36,993 nucleotides of DNA from an uncultured Bacteroidales bacterium (GCA_947175575.1 CAMWNG010000012.1:1-36993), one strand, 5' to 3'; positions 25,740 through 35,318 are shown, counted from the first letter of the stretch. Numbers and translations: made by a program. Notes: generated by a model not told the origin, from the letters alone.

Positions 25740-27098
25740 ATGTCAGACAAGAAACTCATCGTTATACTAGGAGCAGGAGAGAGCGGCACAGGTGCGGCTA
25801 TCCTTGCCAAAGACCGTGGATTCGATGTTCTCGTGAGCGACTCCGGGGGCATCGCTCCGCGCTACCGTCAGATCCTCGTCGATGAAGGCATCGACTTCGA
25901 GGAAGGGTCTCACTCGATGGAGCGTATCCTCTCCGCGGCCGAAGTTATCAAAAGTCCGGGTATACCTCTGGATGTTCCGGTAATGCGCGAGATCATCGCT
26001 GCCGGTATTCCCGTAATAAGCGAAATAGAATTCGCCGGACGATATACCGACTCAAAAATGGTTTGCATAACCGGCTCCAACGGCAAGACCACCACCACCT
26101 CGTTGATCTACCACATTCTTCGCAAGGCCGGAATCGACGCCGGATTGGCCGGAAATATCGGTAACAGCCTCGCCTACCAGGTAGCCCGCGATCCGCATCC
26201 CGTATATGTAATCGAGCTGAGCAGTTTCCAGCTCGACAACATGTACGACTTCAAGGCGAATATCGCCGTGCTGATGAACATCACACCCGACCATCTCGAT
26301 CGCTATGACTATAAGTTCGAGAACTACGTAAGCGCGAAATTCCGGATATTGCAGAACCAGACCGCGCACGATGCCTTCATCTACTGGAACGATGATCCTG
26401 TAATCAAGGCACAGCTCGAGAAAATCACCGTCGAAGCCCGCCGTTTCCCCTTCACCGAACACCGCGAGGAGGACACCGCCGCCTATATCGACGCCGAGGA
26501 CAACATGGTGATCAACACTCCCGGAACATCATTGAGCATGCCGCGGGCCGACCTTGCCCTGCACGGCCTGCATAACATTTTCAATTCCATGGCCGCCGCG
26601 CTGAGCGCCTCGCTGCTCGACATCCGTCGCAGCGACATCCGCGAGGCTCTCGAGGATTTCGCCGGAGTCGAACATCGCCTTGAACCCGTCGGGACAATTG
26701 CCGGAGTGCAGTGGATCAACGATTCCAAAGCCACCAATGTCAATTCATGCTGGTATGCTCTCGAAGCCATGAACCGCCCCACTGTGCTGATTCTCGGCGG
26801 TAAGGACAAAGGCAATGACTATTCCGAGATTCTTCCGTTGGTGAACGAGAAAGTCAAGGCAATCGTGGCAATGGGTCTCCATAACGAGAAAATCATGGAA
26901 TTCTTCACCGCCAACACGTCGCTGCCCGTGGTAAGCACCGATAATCTCAACGACGCCATCGCCGAATGTCAGCGTCTGGCCACAGACGGCGACACCGTGC
27001 TGCTTTCTCCATGTTGTGCCAGCTTCGACCTTTTCAAAAGCTACGAAGACCGCGGACGTCGGTTCAAGGACGCGGTTCGCGCGCTCGGCAAATCCTGA
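25740..27098 (+). CDS. murD: UDP-MurNAc-L-alanine:D-glutamate ligase MurD
   Basis: MurD adds D-glutamate to UDP-MurNAc-L-Ala using ATP in the cytoplasm. The 452-residue protein has an N-terminal Rossmann-like domain (GAGESGTGAA at 11-20), the ATP loop GSNGKTTTT at 112-120, ITPDHLDRY for nucleotide and metal contacts, and the C-terminal signature LSPCCASFDLFKSYEDRG. It begins 7 nt after mraY and is cotranscribed with it. Confidence 0.97.
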   Translation: MSDKKLIVILGAGESGTGAAILAKDRGFDVLVSDSGGIAPRYRQILVDEGIDFEEGSHSMERILSAAEVIKSPGIPLDVPVMREIIAAGIPVISEIEFAGRYTDSKMVCITGSNGKTTTTSLIYHILRKAGIDAGLAGNIGNSLAYQVARDPHPVYVIELSSFQLDNMYDFKANIAVLMNITPDHLDRYDYKFENYVSAKFRILQNQTAHDAFIYWNDDPVIKAQLEKITVEARRFPFTEHREEDTAAYIDAEDNMVINTPGTSLSMPRADLALHGLHNIFNSMAAALSASLLDIRRSDIREALEDFAGVEHRLEPVGTIAGVQWINDSKATNVNSCWYALEAMNRPTVLILGGKDKGNDYSEILPLVNEKVKAIVAMGLHNEKIMEFFTANTSLPVVSTDNLNDAIAECQRLATDGDTVLLSPCCASFDLFKSYEDRGRRFKDAVRALGKS

Positions 27099-27104
27099 TA
27101 TCCT

Positions 27105-28415
27105 ATGGCTGAAAAGAACTCTTCTCCCGCTCAACCCTCGCACGGTCGCGACCTTTATATCTGGGGCACGTTCTGTTTTCTGCTCGTGGTGTCGATAATC
27201 GAACTGTTCAGCGCCTCGAGTCAGGAAGTGCATGTGGGTGACATCTATGGCCCGATAATCCGCCACGGCCGCTTTCTCGGCATCGGTATACTGATCATGC
27301 TCGGCATCGAGCGCGTGCACTTCCGCGTGCTCTATTACGCCATCCCAATCTTCGTGGTGGTAAGTATGCTGATGATGATTTGGGTGCTTATCGGAGGCGT
27401 TAAGGTCAACGGTGTGAAACGCGCCTTCATGCTCGGCAGCATCATGGTTCTGCCCGCCGAGTTCCTTAAACTCGCCGTAGCGCTGGGCATCGGCTGGGTG
27501 CTCAGCCGATGCCAGATCAAGATCAACGGACACAACGATGTGAGCTGGCTCGGTGTCATCCTGTCGAGCCTTCTGGTGCTCGGCGGTTCGCTTCTGCTCT
27601 TCAACCAGGGCCTGACCAACACCCTTCTGCTCATGAGCATCGCTCTGAGCATGATGATCATCGGAGGCATCTCGTGGCGCAAGTTCTTCATAACCCTCGG
27701 TGTATATATGGTGTTGGGGCTCTGCGCGGCCGGTGTCAAGGCCGCAGCGTCCTCGGACATCCCTCCCACACGTCAGGACACCCTGCTCGCCCAAATCAAT
27801 CAGGAACCGATCCGCTCGACAGCCGACAAGGATAACCGAATGCACACCTGGAACGCACGTCTGAGCCGTCACTTCCGCCTCAACAAGAGCGGTGACAGAA
27901 TCGACGACGAAAACAAACAGGAACAGTTGTCATTCATAGCCCAGGCGCGCGGCGGCCTGTGGGGTGTGGGCCTTGGCAACTCGCGTGAGACCTCACGCCT
28001 GCCGCTGGCGTTCTCAGACTACATCTTCGCGATCATAGTGGAAGAACTCGGGTCAATTGCCGCCATCGGCATCCTTTGCCTGTACCTGTTTCTTCTCGGG
28101 CGCGCCGGAAGACTCGCCCAGGTGTTCAACTCCGTGTTCGCCACCTTCCTCGTCACCGGATGCGCCCTCGTGATCTGTCTGCAGGCATTGTTCCACATAG
28201 CCATTGTCGTAGGCTTCTTCCCCGTCTCGGGACAGCCCTTGCCGCTGATATCCAAGGGTGGCACGTCCATCATCGCCACATGTATAGCCCTCGGAGTAAT
28301 GCTTTCGTGCTCGCGCTGGGCCGCACGACGCCACGATGCGGCTGACATCCAGCGTCAGGAACTCAACGCCCTCAACAAGAATATCGCAAACGAAAATCCA
28401 AACGTCAGCAAATAA
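27105..28415 (+). CDS. ftsW: Septal peptidoglycan polymerase FtsW
   Basis: FtsW is the SEDS-family glycosyltransferase that polymerises lipid II at the division site together with FtsI. The 436-residue protein has about ten membrane helices. The essential aspartate of the family corresponds to D305 in the segment LAFSDYIFAIIVEELG, and the conserved PLISKGGTS is at 380-388. It could in principle be a RodA relative, but the place between murD and murG argues for FtsW. It begins 6 nt after murD. Confidence 0.95.
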   Translation: MAEKNSSPAQPSHGRDLYIWGTFCFLLVVSIIELFSASSQEVHVGDIYGPIIRHGRFLGIGILIMLGIERVHFRVLYYAIPIFVVVSMLMMIWVLIGGVKVNGVKRAFMLGSIMVLPAEFLKLAVALGIGWVLSRCQIKINGHNDVSWLGVILSSLLVLGGSLLLFNQGLTNTLLLMSIALSMMIIGGISWRKFFITLGVYMVLGLCAAGVKAAASSDIPPTRQDTLLAQINQEPIRSTADKDNRMHTWNARLSRHFRLNKSGDRIDDENKQEQLSFIAQARGGLWGVGLGNSRETSRLPLAFSDYIFAIIVEELGSIAAIGILCLYLFLLGRAGRLAQVFNSVFATFLVTGCALVICLQALFHIAIVVGFFPVSGQPLPLISKGGTSIIATCIALGVMLSCSRWAARRHDAADIQRQELNALNKNIANENPNVSK

Positions 28416-28421
28416 GATTTT

Positions 28422-29522
28422 ATGCCAAAACGCATCCTAATAAGCGGAGGTGGCACAGGCGGCCACATTTTTCCCGCACTCTCGATAGCCGAAGCCCTGC
28501 GTCGCCGATGGCCTGATTGTGAAATACTTTTCGTGGGCGCCGAAGGCCGCATGGAGATGGAACGCGTGCCCGCGGCAGGCTATAAGATCATCGGCCTCCC
28601 CGTGGCCGGATTTGACCGCAGACGCCTGTGGCGCAACGCCGGTGTTCTGCTCAAACTCTGGCGGTCACTCACACGCGCACGCCGCATCGTGCGCGAATTC
28701 CGGCCGGATGTTGCCGTGGGGGTTGGCGGCTATGCGTCCGGGCCGACCCTCAAGGCCGCCCAGCGCGCCGGGGTTCCGACCCTGCTTCAGGAGCAGAACT
28801 CATACGCGGGGGTCACTAACAAATTGCTCGCAAAAAAAGCGCGCCGCATATGCGTGGCGTATCCGGACATGGAACGCTTCTTCCCGGCGGAGACTATTGT
28901 GCTCACAGGCAATCCGGTGCGCAAAGCCCTTACCGAATGTACTCTATCGCAGGAGGAAGCCAAGTCGCGCCTCGGATTCGACCCCTCGCGGCCGCTTGTC
29001 CTGGTGGTAGGAGGCAGCTTGGGCGCACGCACCATCAACAACTCGATGGCCGCCTCTCTCGACTCTCTTCTTGACGGCGAGACTCAGATTCTCTGGCAGA
29101 CCGGCCGCAGCGGAGAACAGACAGGAAAGGGCGCTACAAACGGCCGAAAGGACGTAATCGCCACTGCATTCATCTCTGACATGGCCACAGCTTACCGTGC
29201 GGCCGACCTCGTGGTAAGCCGTGCGGGCGCAGGAACCATCAGCGAACTCCAGCTGCTCGGTAAACCCGTCATTCTTGTACCCTCGCCCAATGTGGCCGAG
29301 GACCATCAGCGCAAAAACGCCCTCGCGCTGGCCGACCGCGGCGCTGCTGTCATGATTACGGATGACGAGGCTCCCGAACGTCTCGCTCCGGCCATACGTA
29401 AGCTGATGGCCGACGCACCCGCCCGTCAGAAACTCTCCGAAAACATACTTGCGATGGCCCTCCCCGAATCGGATGAAATGATAGCCGACGCCGTCGCCAA
29501 AATCATCGAAAACAATGACTGA
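28422..29522 (+). CDS. murG: Lipid II synthase MurG
   Basis: MurG transfers GlcNAc from UDP-GlcNAc to lipid I on the inner face of the membrane, completing lipid II. The 366-residue protein has GGTGGH at 10-15, VGGYASGP, the EQNS motif, VGGSLGA, and the nucleotide-sugar segment SRAGAGTISELQLLGKP in the C-terminal domain. It begins 6 nt after ftsW. Its stop is overlapped by murC in the form ATGACTGA. Confidence 0.97.
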   Translation: MPKRILISGGGTGGHIFPALSIAEALRRRWPDCEILFVGAEGRMEMERVPAAGYKIIGLPVAGFDRRRLWRNAGVLLKLWRSLTRARRIVREFRPDVAVGVGGYASGPTLKAAQRAGVPTLLQEQNSYAGVTNKLLAKKARRICVAYPDMERFFPAETIVLTGNPVRKALTECTLSQEEAKSRLGFDPSRPLVLVVGGSLGARTINNSMAASLDSLLDGETQILWQTGRSGEQTGKGATNGRKDVIATAFISDMATAYRAADLVVSRAGAGTISELQLLGKPVILVPSPNVAEDHQRKNALALADRGAAVMITDDEAPERLAPAIRKLMADAPARQKLSENILAMALPESDEMIADAVAKIIENND

Positions 29523-30909
29523 CCCAAAGAATGTTTACTTCGTAGGAGCCGGTGGCATAGGCATGGCCGCGCTCGAACGCTATTTCCTTTCGCGGGGACT
29601 CCGCGTGGCGGGATACGATCGCACCCCCTCGGCGCTCACACGCCATCTCGAGGATGAAGGTGTGATGATTACATACACCGATTCACCGGACGAGATTCCG
29701 GCGGAGTTCCGGAATCCGTCCGACACGATGGTGGTGTACACTCCGGCCGTTCCCGCCGACAGCCCTATACTCAACTATTTCCGCGACGGCGGTTTCGAGG
29801 TCATCAAACGCGCGGCCGCCCTCGGCCACATCTCCAACCGCAGCCGGGCCATCTGCTTCAGCGGCACACACGGCAAGACCACCACATCGGGCATGTGCGC
29901 ACACATCATGCACTCGCTGCCGGTGGGATGCAATGCGTTTCTCGGTGGCGTACTGCTGCGCTACAACAGCAACCTGATGCTCTCGGCCACATCTCCCTAC
30001 ACCGTAGTCGAAGCTGACGAGTATGACCGTTCGTTCCATCAGCTGAGACCGTATATAGCCGTCGTTACCGCAACCGACCCCGACCATCTCGATATCTACG
30101 GCACGGAGGAAGCCTATCTGGAATCGTTCGCGCATTTCACCGAACTTATAGATCCGAAAGGTGCGCTTCTTGTTCACACCGGACTTAAACTGGTGCCTCG
30201 CCCCGCTCCGGGCGTACGCGTGTACACTTATAGCCGTGATGCGGGAGATTTCCACGCCGAAAACATCCGTCACGCCGACGGCGACATTATCTACGACCTC
30301 GTCTATCCGGGCGGAATAGTCAAGGACGTGCGTCCGGGTGTGCCTGTCGAGGTTAACATCGAAAATTCGATAGCTGCCCTGGCGGCGGCATGGCTCACCG
30401 GCGACGTCGACATGGAAGAGGCTGCCCGTGCTGTCGCCTCATATCCGGGAGTTGAACGTCGTTTCCAGCCCCATCTGCGCCAACCGGGTCCCCACGGCAA
30501 AGTGATAATCGACGACTACGCACACCACCCCGAGGAGGTGCGCGCATCAGTCAGCGGCATACGCGCCCTCTATCCCGGCAGACATCTCACCGTGGCATTC
30601 CAGCCGCACCTATACTCGCGTACACGCGATTTCGCGCCCGAATTCGCAGAAGCTCTCTCGATGGCCGATGCCGTGGTGCTCGCCGACATATATCCGGCCC
30701 GCGAGCTTCCGATTCCCGGAGTTACATCTGAAATCATCTTCGACCGCATAAAATCGCCTGAAAAAGTGCTTATTGCCAAAGATGATTTTGTAAATACAAT
30801 GAAAAATCGTAACTTTGACATTCTATTGACCCTCGGTGCCGGCGACCTCAGTTTCGAAGTCCCGGCGTTGGCCGCGCTCATCGACCCTGAGGGTGCGATA
30901 AAATATTGA
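29515..30909 (+). CDS. murC: UDP-MurNAc:L-alanine ligase MurC
   Basis: MurC adds L-alanine to UDP-MurNAc, the first peptide step of the precursor. The 464-residue protein has an N-terminal nucleotide-sugar fold (VGAGGIGMAALERYFLSRG), the ATP loop GTHGKTT at 117-123, ATDPDHLDIYG, and the late motif YAHHPEEV. The start codon overlaps the murG stop by 8 nt, suggesting coupled translation. The end of the gene (codons near 30781-30820) contains a consensus promoter for the following genes. Confidence 0.97.
   Translation: MTDPKNVYFVGAGGIGMAALERYFLSRGLRVAGYDRTPSALTRHLEDEGVMITYTDSPDEIPAEFRNPSDTMVVYTPAVPADSPILNYFRDGGFEVIKRAAALGHISNRSRAICFSGTHGKTTTSGMCAHIMHSLPVGCNAFLGGVLLRYNSNLMLSATSPYTVVEADEYDRSFHQLRPYIAVVTATDPDHLDIYGTEEAYLESFAHFTELIDPKGALLVHTGLKLVPRPAPGVRVYTYSRDAGDFHAENIRHADGDIIYDLVYPGGIVKDVRPGVPVEVNIENSIAALAAAWLTGDVDMEEAARAVASYPGVERRFQPHLRQPGPHGKVIIDDYAHHPEEVRASVSGIRALYPGRHLTVAFQPHLYSRTRDFAPEFAEALSMADAVVLADIYPARELPIPGVTSEIIFDRIKSPEKVLIAKDDFVNTMKNRNFDILLTLGAGDLSFEVPALAALIDPEGAIKY
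30787..30817 (+). promoter_or_regulatory. Internal promoter for ftsQ-ftsA-ftsZ
   Basis: TTTG at 30787-30790 and TAACTTTG at 30810-30817 are exactly 19 bp apart. This is a full match to the Bacteroidetes -33/-7 consensus with ideal spacing, inside the murC coding region. The surrounding codons are unusually AT-rich for this window. The transcript would start near 30824, with a leader of about 115 nt before ftsQ. Confidence 0.65.
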
Positions 30910-30939
30910 TTATTAACCCGTTTATAGCTGTCCGGCTGT

Positions 30940-31806
30940 ATGATTAACCGATATCCTCTTTTAGCCTGCGCGCTTGTGGTCCTTCTTGTGGGCTACCTGT
31001 GTTTCGCGATTCCGGCCGCCGGCCGGCTCGCCCGCGCTGACCGCTTCGCCGGATGCCGGATCGCTGTGGCCGATTCAGCCCGGACAGGATTTGTCACATC
31101 CGCCGAACTCGCTCAGGAATGTGACGGCATCACATCGCACATCACGGAATTAACCCGCGGACAAGTTAATCTGAACGACCTCGAGAGCCGCTTGCGTGCA
31201 TCGGACAAAATCGAACGCGTAAACGTGGCCGTGCTCAACAACGGCGCGCTGGCCATCGACGTAGTGCCGATGGTGCCCGTGGCGCGCGTGTTCGACTCTC
31301 ACGGATCCTACTATATCAACGCTGAAGGCAAGCGGATATCGGCTGACCCACGCTATCATGTCGATGTTCCGGTGGTGGTGGGACGTTTCACCGAGAAATA
31401 TCCGGCCAAACGCCTCTTGCCGATGTTGAGCTACATAGCCTCCCGGCCCGAACTCGACGCCCTGGTTAGCACCCTTAAACAAGATTCACGCGGCGACATA
31501 ATTCTTGTGCCCTCCATACGCGGACATGTGGTGAACTTCGGCGACACGTCTATGGTGGCGGACAAATTCGAACGTCTGCGCACATTCTACCGCAAGGTGA
31601 TGCCCGTACGAGGCTGGGAAACCTACGACACTCTGTCTGTGAAATGGCGCGGACAGATTGTGGCGACCCACCGCGTCAAAGCACTCGCTCCCACTGCGGT
31701 GGCTTCATCGGTCGAGGAATTCGATGAAGCCGACGATCTCGGCACGATCCTCACGCCGCTGCACACATCCGCGGCTCCGCTACCTGAAAACCCTGATACC
31801 ATCTGA
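30940..31806 (+). CDS. ftsQ: Cell division protein FtsQ
   Basis: FtsQ is a bitopic inner-membrane protein that links the early and late divisome. The 288-residue protein has one membrane helix (about 6-26) and a periplasmic part. The first section (about 38-110) resembles a POTRA domain (INLNDLESRLRASDKIERVNVAVL-type pattern), followed by the FtsQ beta domain (about 115-245). The last 40 residues look disordered. Similarity is modest, as is usual, but the location before ftsA is decisive. It begins 30 nt after murC. Confidence 0.9.
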   Translation: MINRYPLLACALVVLLVGYLCFAIPAAGRLARADRFAGCRIAVADSARTGFVTSAELAQECDGITSHITELTRGQVNLNDLESRLRASDKIERVNVAVLNNGALAIDVVPMVPVARVFDSHGSYYINAEGKRISADPRYHVDVPVVVGRFTEKYPAKRLLPMLSYIASRPELDALVSTLKQDSRGDIILVPSIRGHVVNFGDTSMVADKFERLRTFYRKVMPVRGWETYDTLSVKWRGQIVATHRVKALAPTAVASSVEEFDEADDLGTILTPLHTSAAPLPENPDTI

Positions 31807-31813
31807 ATCATTC

Positions 31814-33244
31814 ATGGATATGAAATCAAAATATATAGCAGCAATTGACCTGGGCTCGGCCACAATCCGAGGCATAGTGGCCTCGGTCGACCCCGTTTCG
31901 GGAATCACGGTCCTCGCTGTAGAGGAAGTGGACGCCGACGACTCCGTACGCCACGGGCGTGTGCAGAACGCGCGCGAGGCATCAGAACGCGTCGGAGAGA
32001 TCATTCGCCGCCTCGAAAACAATCCCTCGGTAGCTCCCGGACACATATCGGCCATCTATGTGGCTCAGGGAGGACGCTCGCTGATCTCCACGCACGCCAA
32101 CGCTACCATCAAGCAGGGTGCCGATGCTGAAATCACATCCGACACGCTTGCTCAGCTCCACCGCGAAGCCAGATACAGCCTCGCGTCTGACCGCGATGTC
32201 CTGGTGATCGCCCCAAGGCGTTACTTTGTAAACCAGACCGAGGTAAAGAAGATCGTCGGAGCGTTCGGCAACACTCTGCGGGGTGAATTCACCGTGCTCA
32301 CCTGTTCCCCGGAAAATAAACGCGCACTCGACCGCGTCAACATCGTTTCGGCCGACCAACCCGTCCGACGCGAATATGTGACCCGCATTCTGGCACAGAC
32401 CGAGATGGCGCTGACCGACTCCGACCGCCAGCGTGGTGTCGCTTTCGTTGATTTCGGCGCAGAGACCACCACTGTCGCGGTGTTCCGCGAAGGAGCGCTG
32501 CAAATGGCCGCCACACTGCCCATGGGCTCTGCCAACATCACGCGCGACCTCTGTGCGGTGCTGGGTCTCTCGCATGATCAGGCCGAGAATATAAAGCATA
32601 CACGTGGCCGCGCTGTAGCAGCGCGTGTGAATATCGATGCCCCCGATGCCGAATCGCGCGAGATAATCAACCTTATCTCTGCCCGCACTGCTGAAATCAT
32701 AGCCAACATAAACAACATCATAACCGAAGCCGGCTTCAAGAGCGCAGATCTTCCGGCAGGTATAGTTATCGCAGGCCGTGGATCACGTCTTAACGGATTT
32801 GCCGAATTGCTTGAATCTTCTCTCAATAAGATGAAGGTGCGCAATGCCGCTGTCGACGCGTCCATCGCTTCTGAATGTGACGCCGTTCCGGCCGAGCATT
32901 TCACGCTGATAGCTCTTGCCCGCTATGCGGCGGCTCATTCCGATATCGACTGTCTGCTGTTCCCGGATCCTGAACCCGAACTGCATACGGAGACTGAGGA
33001 CCAGCCTTACCCGGAAACGCGCCAGCCCGAGGGATACAGACGTCGACAGGTCAGCGATGATGATCTCCTCAAGGACGATCCCGACTACGATGACACCGAA
33101 GATTTTGATGATGACACTCCGCTCGATGATATCCCGCGCGGAAACGGTGATGACACACGTCGAGGAATACTTGAACGTCTACGCAAGATCGGCAAATGGC
33201 TCGCTCCACCGCAGGATGACCAGGGTACCGACCTCGACTCCTGA
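31814..33244 (+). CDS. ftsA: Cell division protein FtsA
   Basis: FtsA is the actin-like ATPase that ties FtsZ filaments to the membrane. From the ATG at 31814 it has 476 residues, with the phosphate-1 loop IDLGSATIRG (D12), phosphate-2 loop VDFGAETTTVAVF (D213), and the adenosine motif AGRGSRLNGF. The C-terminus has a strongly acidic linker (about 415-439) and then an amphipathic helix (about 451-463, GILERLRKIGKWL) fit for membrane binding. An earlier in-frame start at 31658 would add 52 residues overlapping ftsQ and is not credible. It starts 7 nt after ftsQ; ATG 31820 is a close alternative. Confidence 0.95.
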   Translation: MDMKSKYIAAIDLGSATIRGIVASVDPVSGITVLAVEEVDADDSVRHGRVQNAREASERVGEIIRRLENNPSVAPGHISAIYVAQGGRSLISTHANATIKQGADAEITSDTLAQLHREARYSLASDRDVLVIAPRRYFVNQTEVKKIVGAFGNTLRGEFTVLTCSPENKRALDRVNIVSADQPVRREYVTRILAQTEMALTDSDRQRGVAFVDFGAETTTVAVFREGALQMAATLPMGSANITRDLCAVLGLSHDQAENIKHTRGRAVAARVNIDAPDAESREIINLISARTAEIIANINNIITEAGFKSADLPAGIVIAGRGSRLNGFAELLESSLNKMKVRNAAVDASIASECDAVPAEHFTLIALARYAAAHSDIDCLLFPDPEPELHTETEDQPYPETRQPEGYRRRQVSDDDLLKDDPDYDDTEDFDDDTPLDDIPRGNGDDTRRGILERLRKIGKWLAPPQDDQGTDLDS

Positions 33245-33274
33245 TTCTTTCCTCACCTTTAAATTTCAACACAA

Positions 33275-34618
33275 ATGGCTCCCGAAGATTCCCAATATCT
33301 CGACAAATATAACACTCCGCTCGATCCGGACCCAAACCGAATAATCGTTATCGGTGTAGGCGGTGGCGGCAATAACGCCGTCGACCACATGTACCGCAAG
33401 ACAGCCGACCACATATCGTTCGTCGTGGCTAACACGGACCGTCAGGCACTGCGAAAATCCGCCGTACCCACGAAGGTGCTCCTCGGTCCGACAATCACCA
33501 AAGGCCGTGGCGCCGGCAACGTGCCCGACCGCGCCCGTCAGGCTGCCGAAGAAAGTGCGGCAGACATCGACGCCCTGTTCAACGACGACACGGACATGGT
33601 CTTCGTTACCGCCGGCATGGGTGGCGGAACAGGCACAGGTGCAGCCCCGGTCGTAGCACGTATCGCCAAGGAACGCGGACTGCTCACCATCGGAATCGTC
33701 ACCATCCCGTTCATGTTCGAGGGCATGCGCAAGATTCAGAAAGCGATCAGCGGCGCCGACGAAATGAGCAAGTATGTCGACGCAATGATGATTGTGACGA
33801 ACGAACGCCTCGTCGAGATATATCCTGACTTTGAATTCGAATCCGCATTCGCAAAGGCCGATGACATTCTGGCCACAGCGGCAAGCTCAATCGCCGAACT
33901 CGTCACACGCGAAGGCTATATCAACCTTGACTTCAACGACGTGGACACAACCCTCCGCGACGGCGGCACGGCCATCATCACCGTAGGCTACGGCGAGGGC
34001 GAAAACCGCGTCACGAAAGCTATTCAGGATGCGCTCCACTCCCCCCTGCTGCGCAACACAGACGTGTTCACCTCACGCAAAATTCTCTTCAACCTCTATT
34101 ATTCCCGCGAGGCGAGCAACAAGTTCAAGGCATCTGAGGTCAAGGAGCTCAACGATTTCATCGCCCGCGTCGAGGAACAGGTCGACGTTATATGGGGTAT
34201 AACCTACGACGAATCGCTTGGCGAGAAAGTCAAATTCACCATACTCGCCTCCGGTTTCGATGTGACCATCGACGATAAAGGCAACGTGATTTCTCCTGCC
34301 AAACCGGGTAACGAAACAGAAAAACAGGATGATCAAGGCGTTGTGGACGATAAAATCATTCAGTTCTACGGCAAGGATCGCGTCGATAAGGAAGTGCGTA
34401 CCAAAGAGACCCTTAACTACATGCTACTTTCCGCTGATCAGCTCGATGACGATGGAGCCATCGAACAATTCGAGAAACAGCCTACTCTTACGCGTAACAA
34501 GCGCCTGAACAAGACAGCTGCCGGTGCCGGACCTATGCAGGAAGAACGGTCGGCCGCAGCCGAACAGAAGGAAAAGGAACAGGACGGCTTCTCCATAACC
34601 TTCGGACTTGATGACTGA
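33275..34618 (+). CDS. ftsZ: Cell division protein FtsZ
   Basis: FtsZ is the tubulin-like GTPase that forms the division ring. The 447-residue protein has [12 protein letters not shown] in the nucleotide site, the signature GGGTGTG at 116-122, and the T7 loop NLDFND at 217-222 with the catalytic D219 and D222. After the core (to about 330) comes a long polar linker and a conserved-looking end, [11 protein letters not shown]. It lies 30 nt after ftsA. Its stop codon is overlapped by the sirtuin start in the form ATGACTGA. Confidence 0.97.
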   Translation: MAPEDSQYLDKYNTPLDPDPNRIIVIGVGGGGNNAVDHMYRKTADHISFVVANTDRQALRKSAVPTKVLLGPTITKGRGAGNVPDRARQAAEESAADIDALFNDDTDMVFVTAGMGGGTGTGAAPVVARIAKERGLLTIGIVTIPFMFEGMRKIQKAISGADEMSKYVDAMMIVTNERLVEIYPDFEFESAFAKADDILATAASSIAELVTREGYINLDFNDVDTTLRDGGTAIITVGYGEGENRVTKAIQDALHSPLLRNTDVFTSRKILFNLYYSREASNKFKASEVKELNDFIARVEEQVDVIWGITYDESLGEKVKFTILASGFDVTIDDKGNVISPAKPGNETEKQDDQGVVDDKIIQFYGKDRVDKEVRTKETLNYMLLSADQLDDDGAIEQFEKQPTLTRNKRLNKTAAGAGPMQEERSAAAEQKEKEQDGFSITFGLDD

Positions 34619-35318
34619 CACCATGGACAGAAAGCCCAACCTCGTGATTTCGACCGGTGCCGGCATGAGCGCCGAAAGCGGTATCCGCACATTCCGCGAC
34701 GCGGGCGGCATGTGGGAGGAATATCCGGTGATGCAGGTGGCGAGCGCCGACGGCTTCCGCGCCGACCCGGCTCTTGTGCACCGTTTCTACAACGCACGCC
34801 GCCGCGACCTTTTCAAGGCTCAGCCCAATGAGGGGCATCGTATTCTCGCATCACTTGAGGATCGTTTCAACGTGGAAGTGATAACCCAGAACGTCGATGA
34901 TCTGCACGAACGCGCCGGCTCCCATAATGTGCTGCATCTCCACGGCGAACTCACAAAAGTGCGCGCGATGGATGATCCTTCGCTGCTGTTCACCCTCACT
35001 GAAGATAATCCCGACACCGATCCCCACACTGTGATCGACGGCCATAAAGTGCGTCCTCACATAGTATTCTTTCAGGAGGATGTACCCAATTTCGCCCTTG
35101 CCACAGAGATTGTCGAGCAGGCCGACATCTTCGTGATAATCGGCACCTCGCTTTCCGTATATCCGGCTGCCGCCCTGGTGCGTTATGTCCGGCCAGGCGT
35201 ACCTGTCTACTATATTGACCCGAATCCGGCTGCCGTTCCCGCCGGAATACATGTAATTCGTGCCGGCGCGTCCGAAGGGCTGCGCAAGCTTGCCGGAATA
35301 CTCGGCGTCAATGCCTGA
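34611..35318 (+). CDS. Sir2-family NAD-dependent protein deacylase, zinc-less
   Basis: Sirtuins remove acyl groups from lysine using NAD+. This 235-residue protein has the NAD motif STGAGMSAESGI near 14-25, TQNVDDLHERAG at 92-103, the catalytic H111 in HLHGEL, and the C-terminal GTSLSVYPAA. Tyr60 and Arg63 (YNAR) match the pair that binds succinyl or malonyl lysine in SIRT5/CobB-type enzymes. There is not a single cysteine, so the usual four-cysteine zinc site (expected around 116-148) is absent, and Q replaces the usual Gly in the FGE motif after RPH. The ATG at 34611 overlaps ftsZ by 8 nt; TTG 34608 and ATG 34623 are alternative starts. Confidence 0.9.
   Translation: MTDTMDRKPNLVISTGAGMSAESGIRTFRDAGGMWEEYPVMQVASADGFRADPALVHRFYNARRRDLFKAQPNEGHRILASLEDRFNVEVITQNVDDLHERAGSHNVLHLHGELTKVRAMDDPSLLFTLTEDNPDTDPHTVIDGHKVRPHIVFFQEDVPNFALATEIVEQADIFVIIGTSLSVYPAAALVRYVRPGVPVYYIDPNPAAVPAGIHVIRAGASEGLRKLAGILGVNA

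Noticed and set aside
31658-31813. Longer N-terminus for FtsA
   Set aside because: The additional 52 codons overlap ftsQ and do not resemble FtsA. The family begins just before the IDLGS motif, matching the ATG at 31814.
33826-33833. TGACTTTG in ftsZ, and TTACTTTG at 32221-32228 in ftsA, as internal promoters
   Set aside because: Each has a mismatch in the -7 box and no TTTG-like -33 at 19-21 bp, unlike the site in murC.
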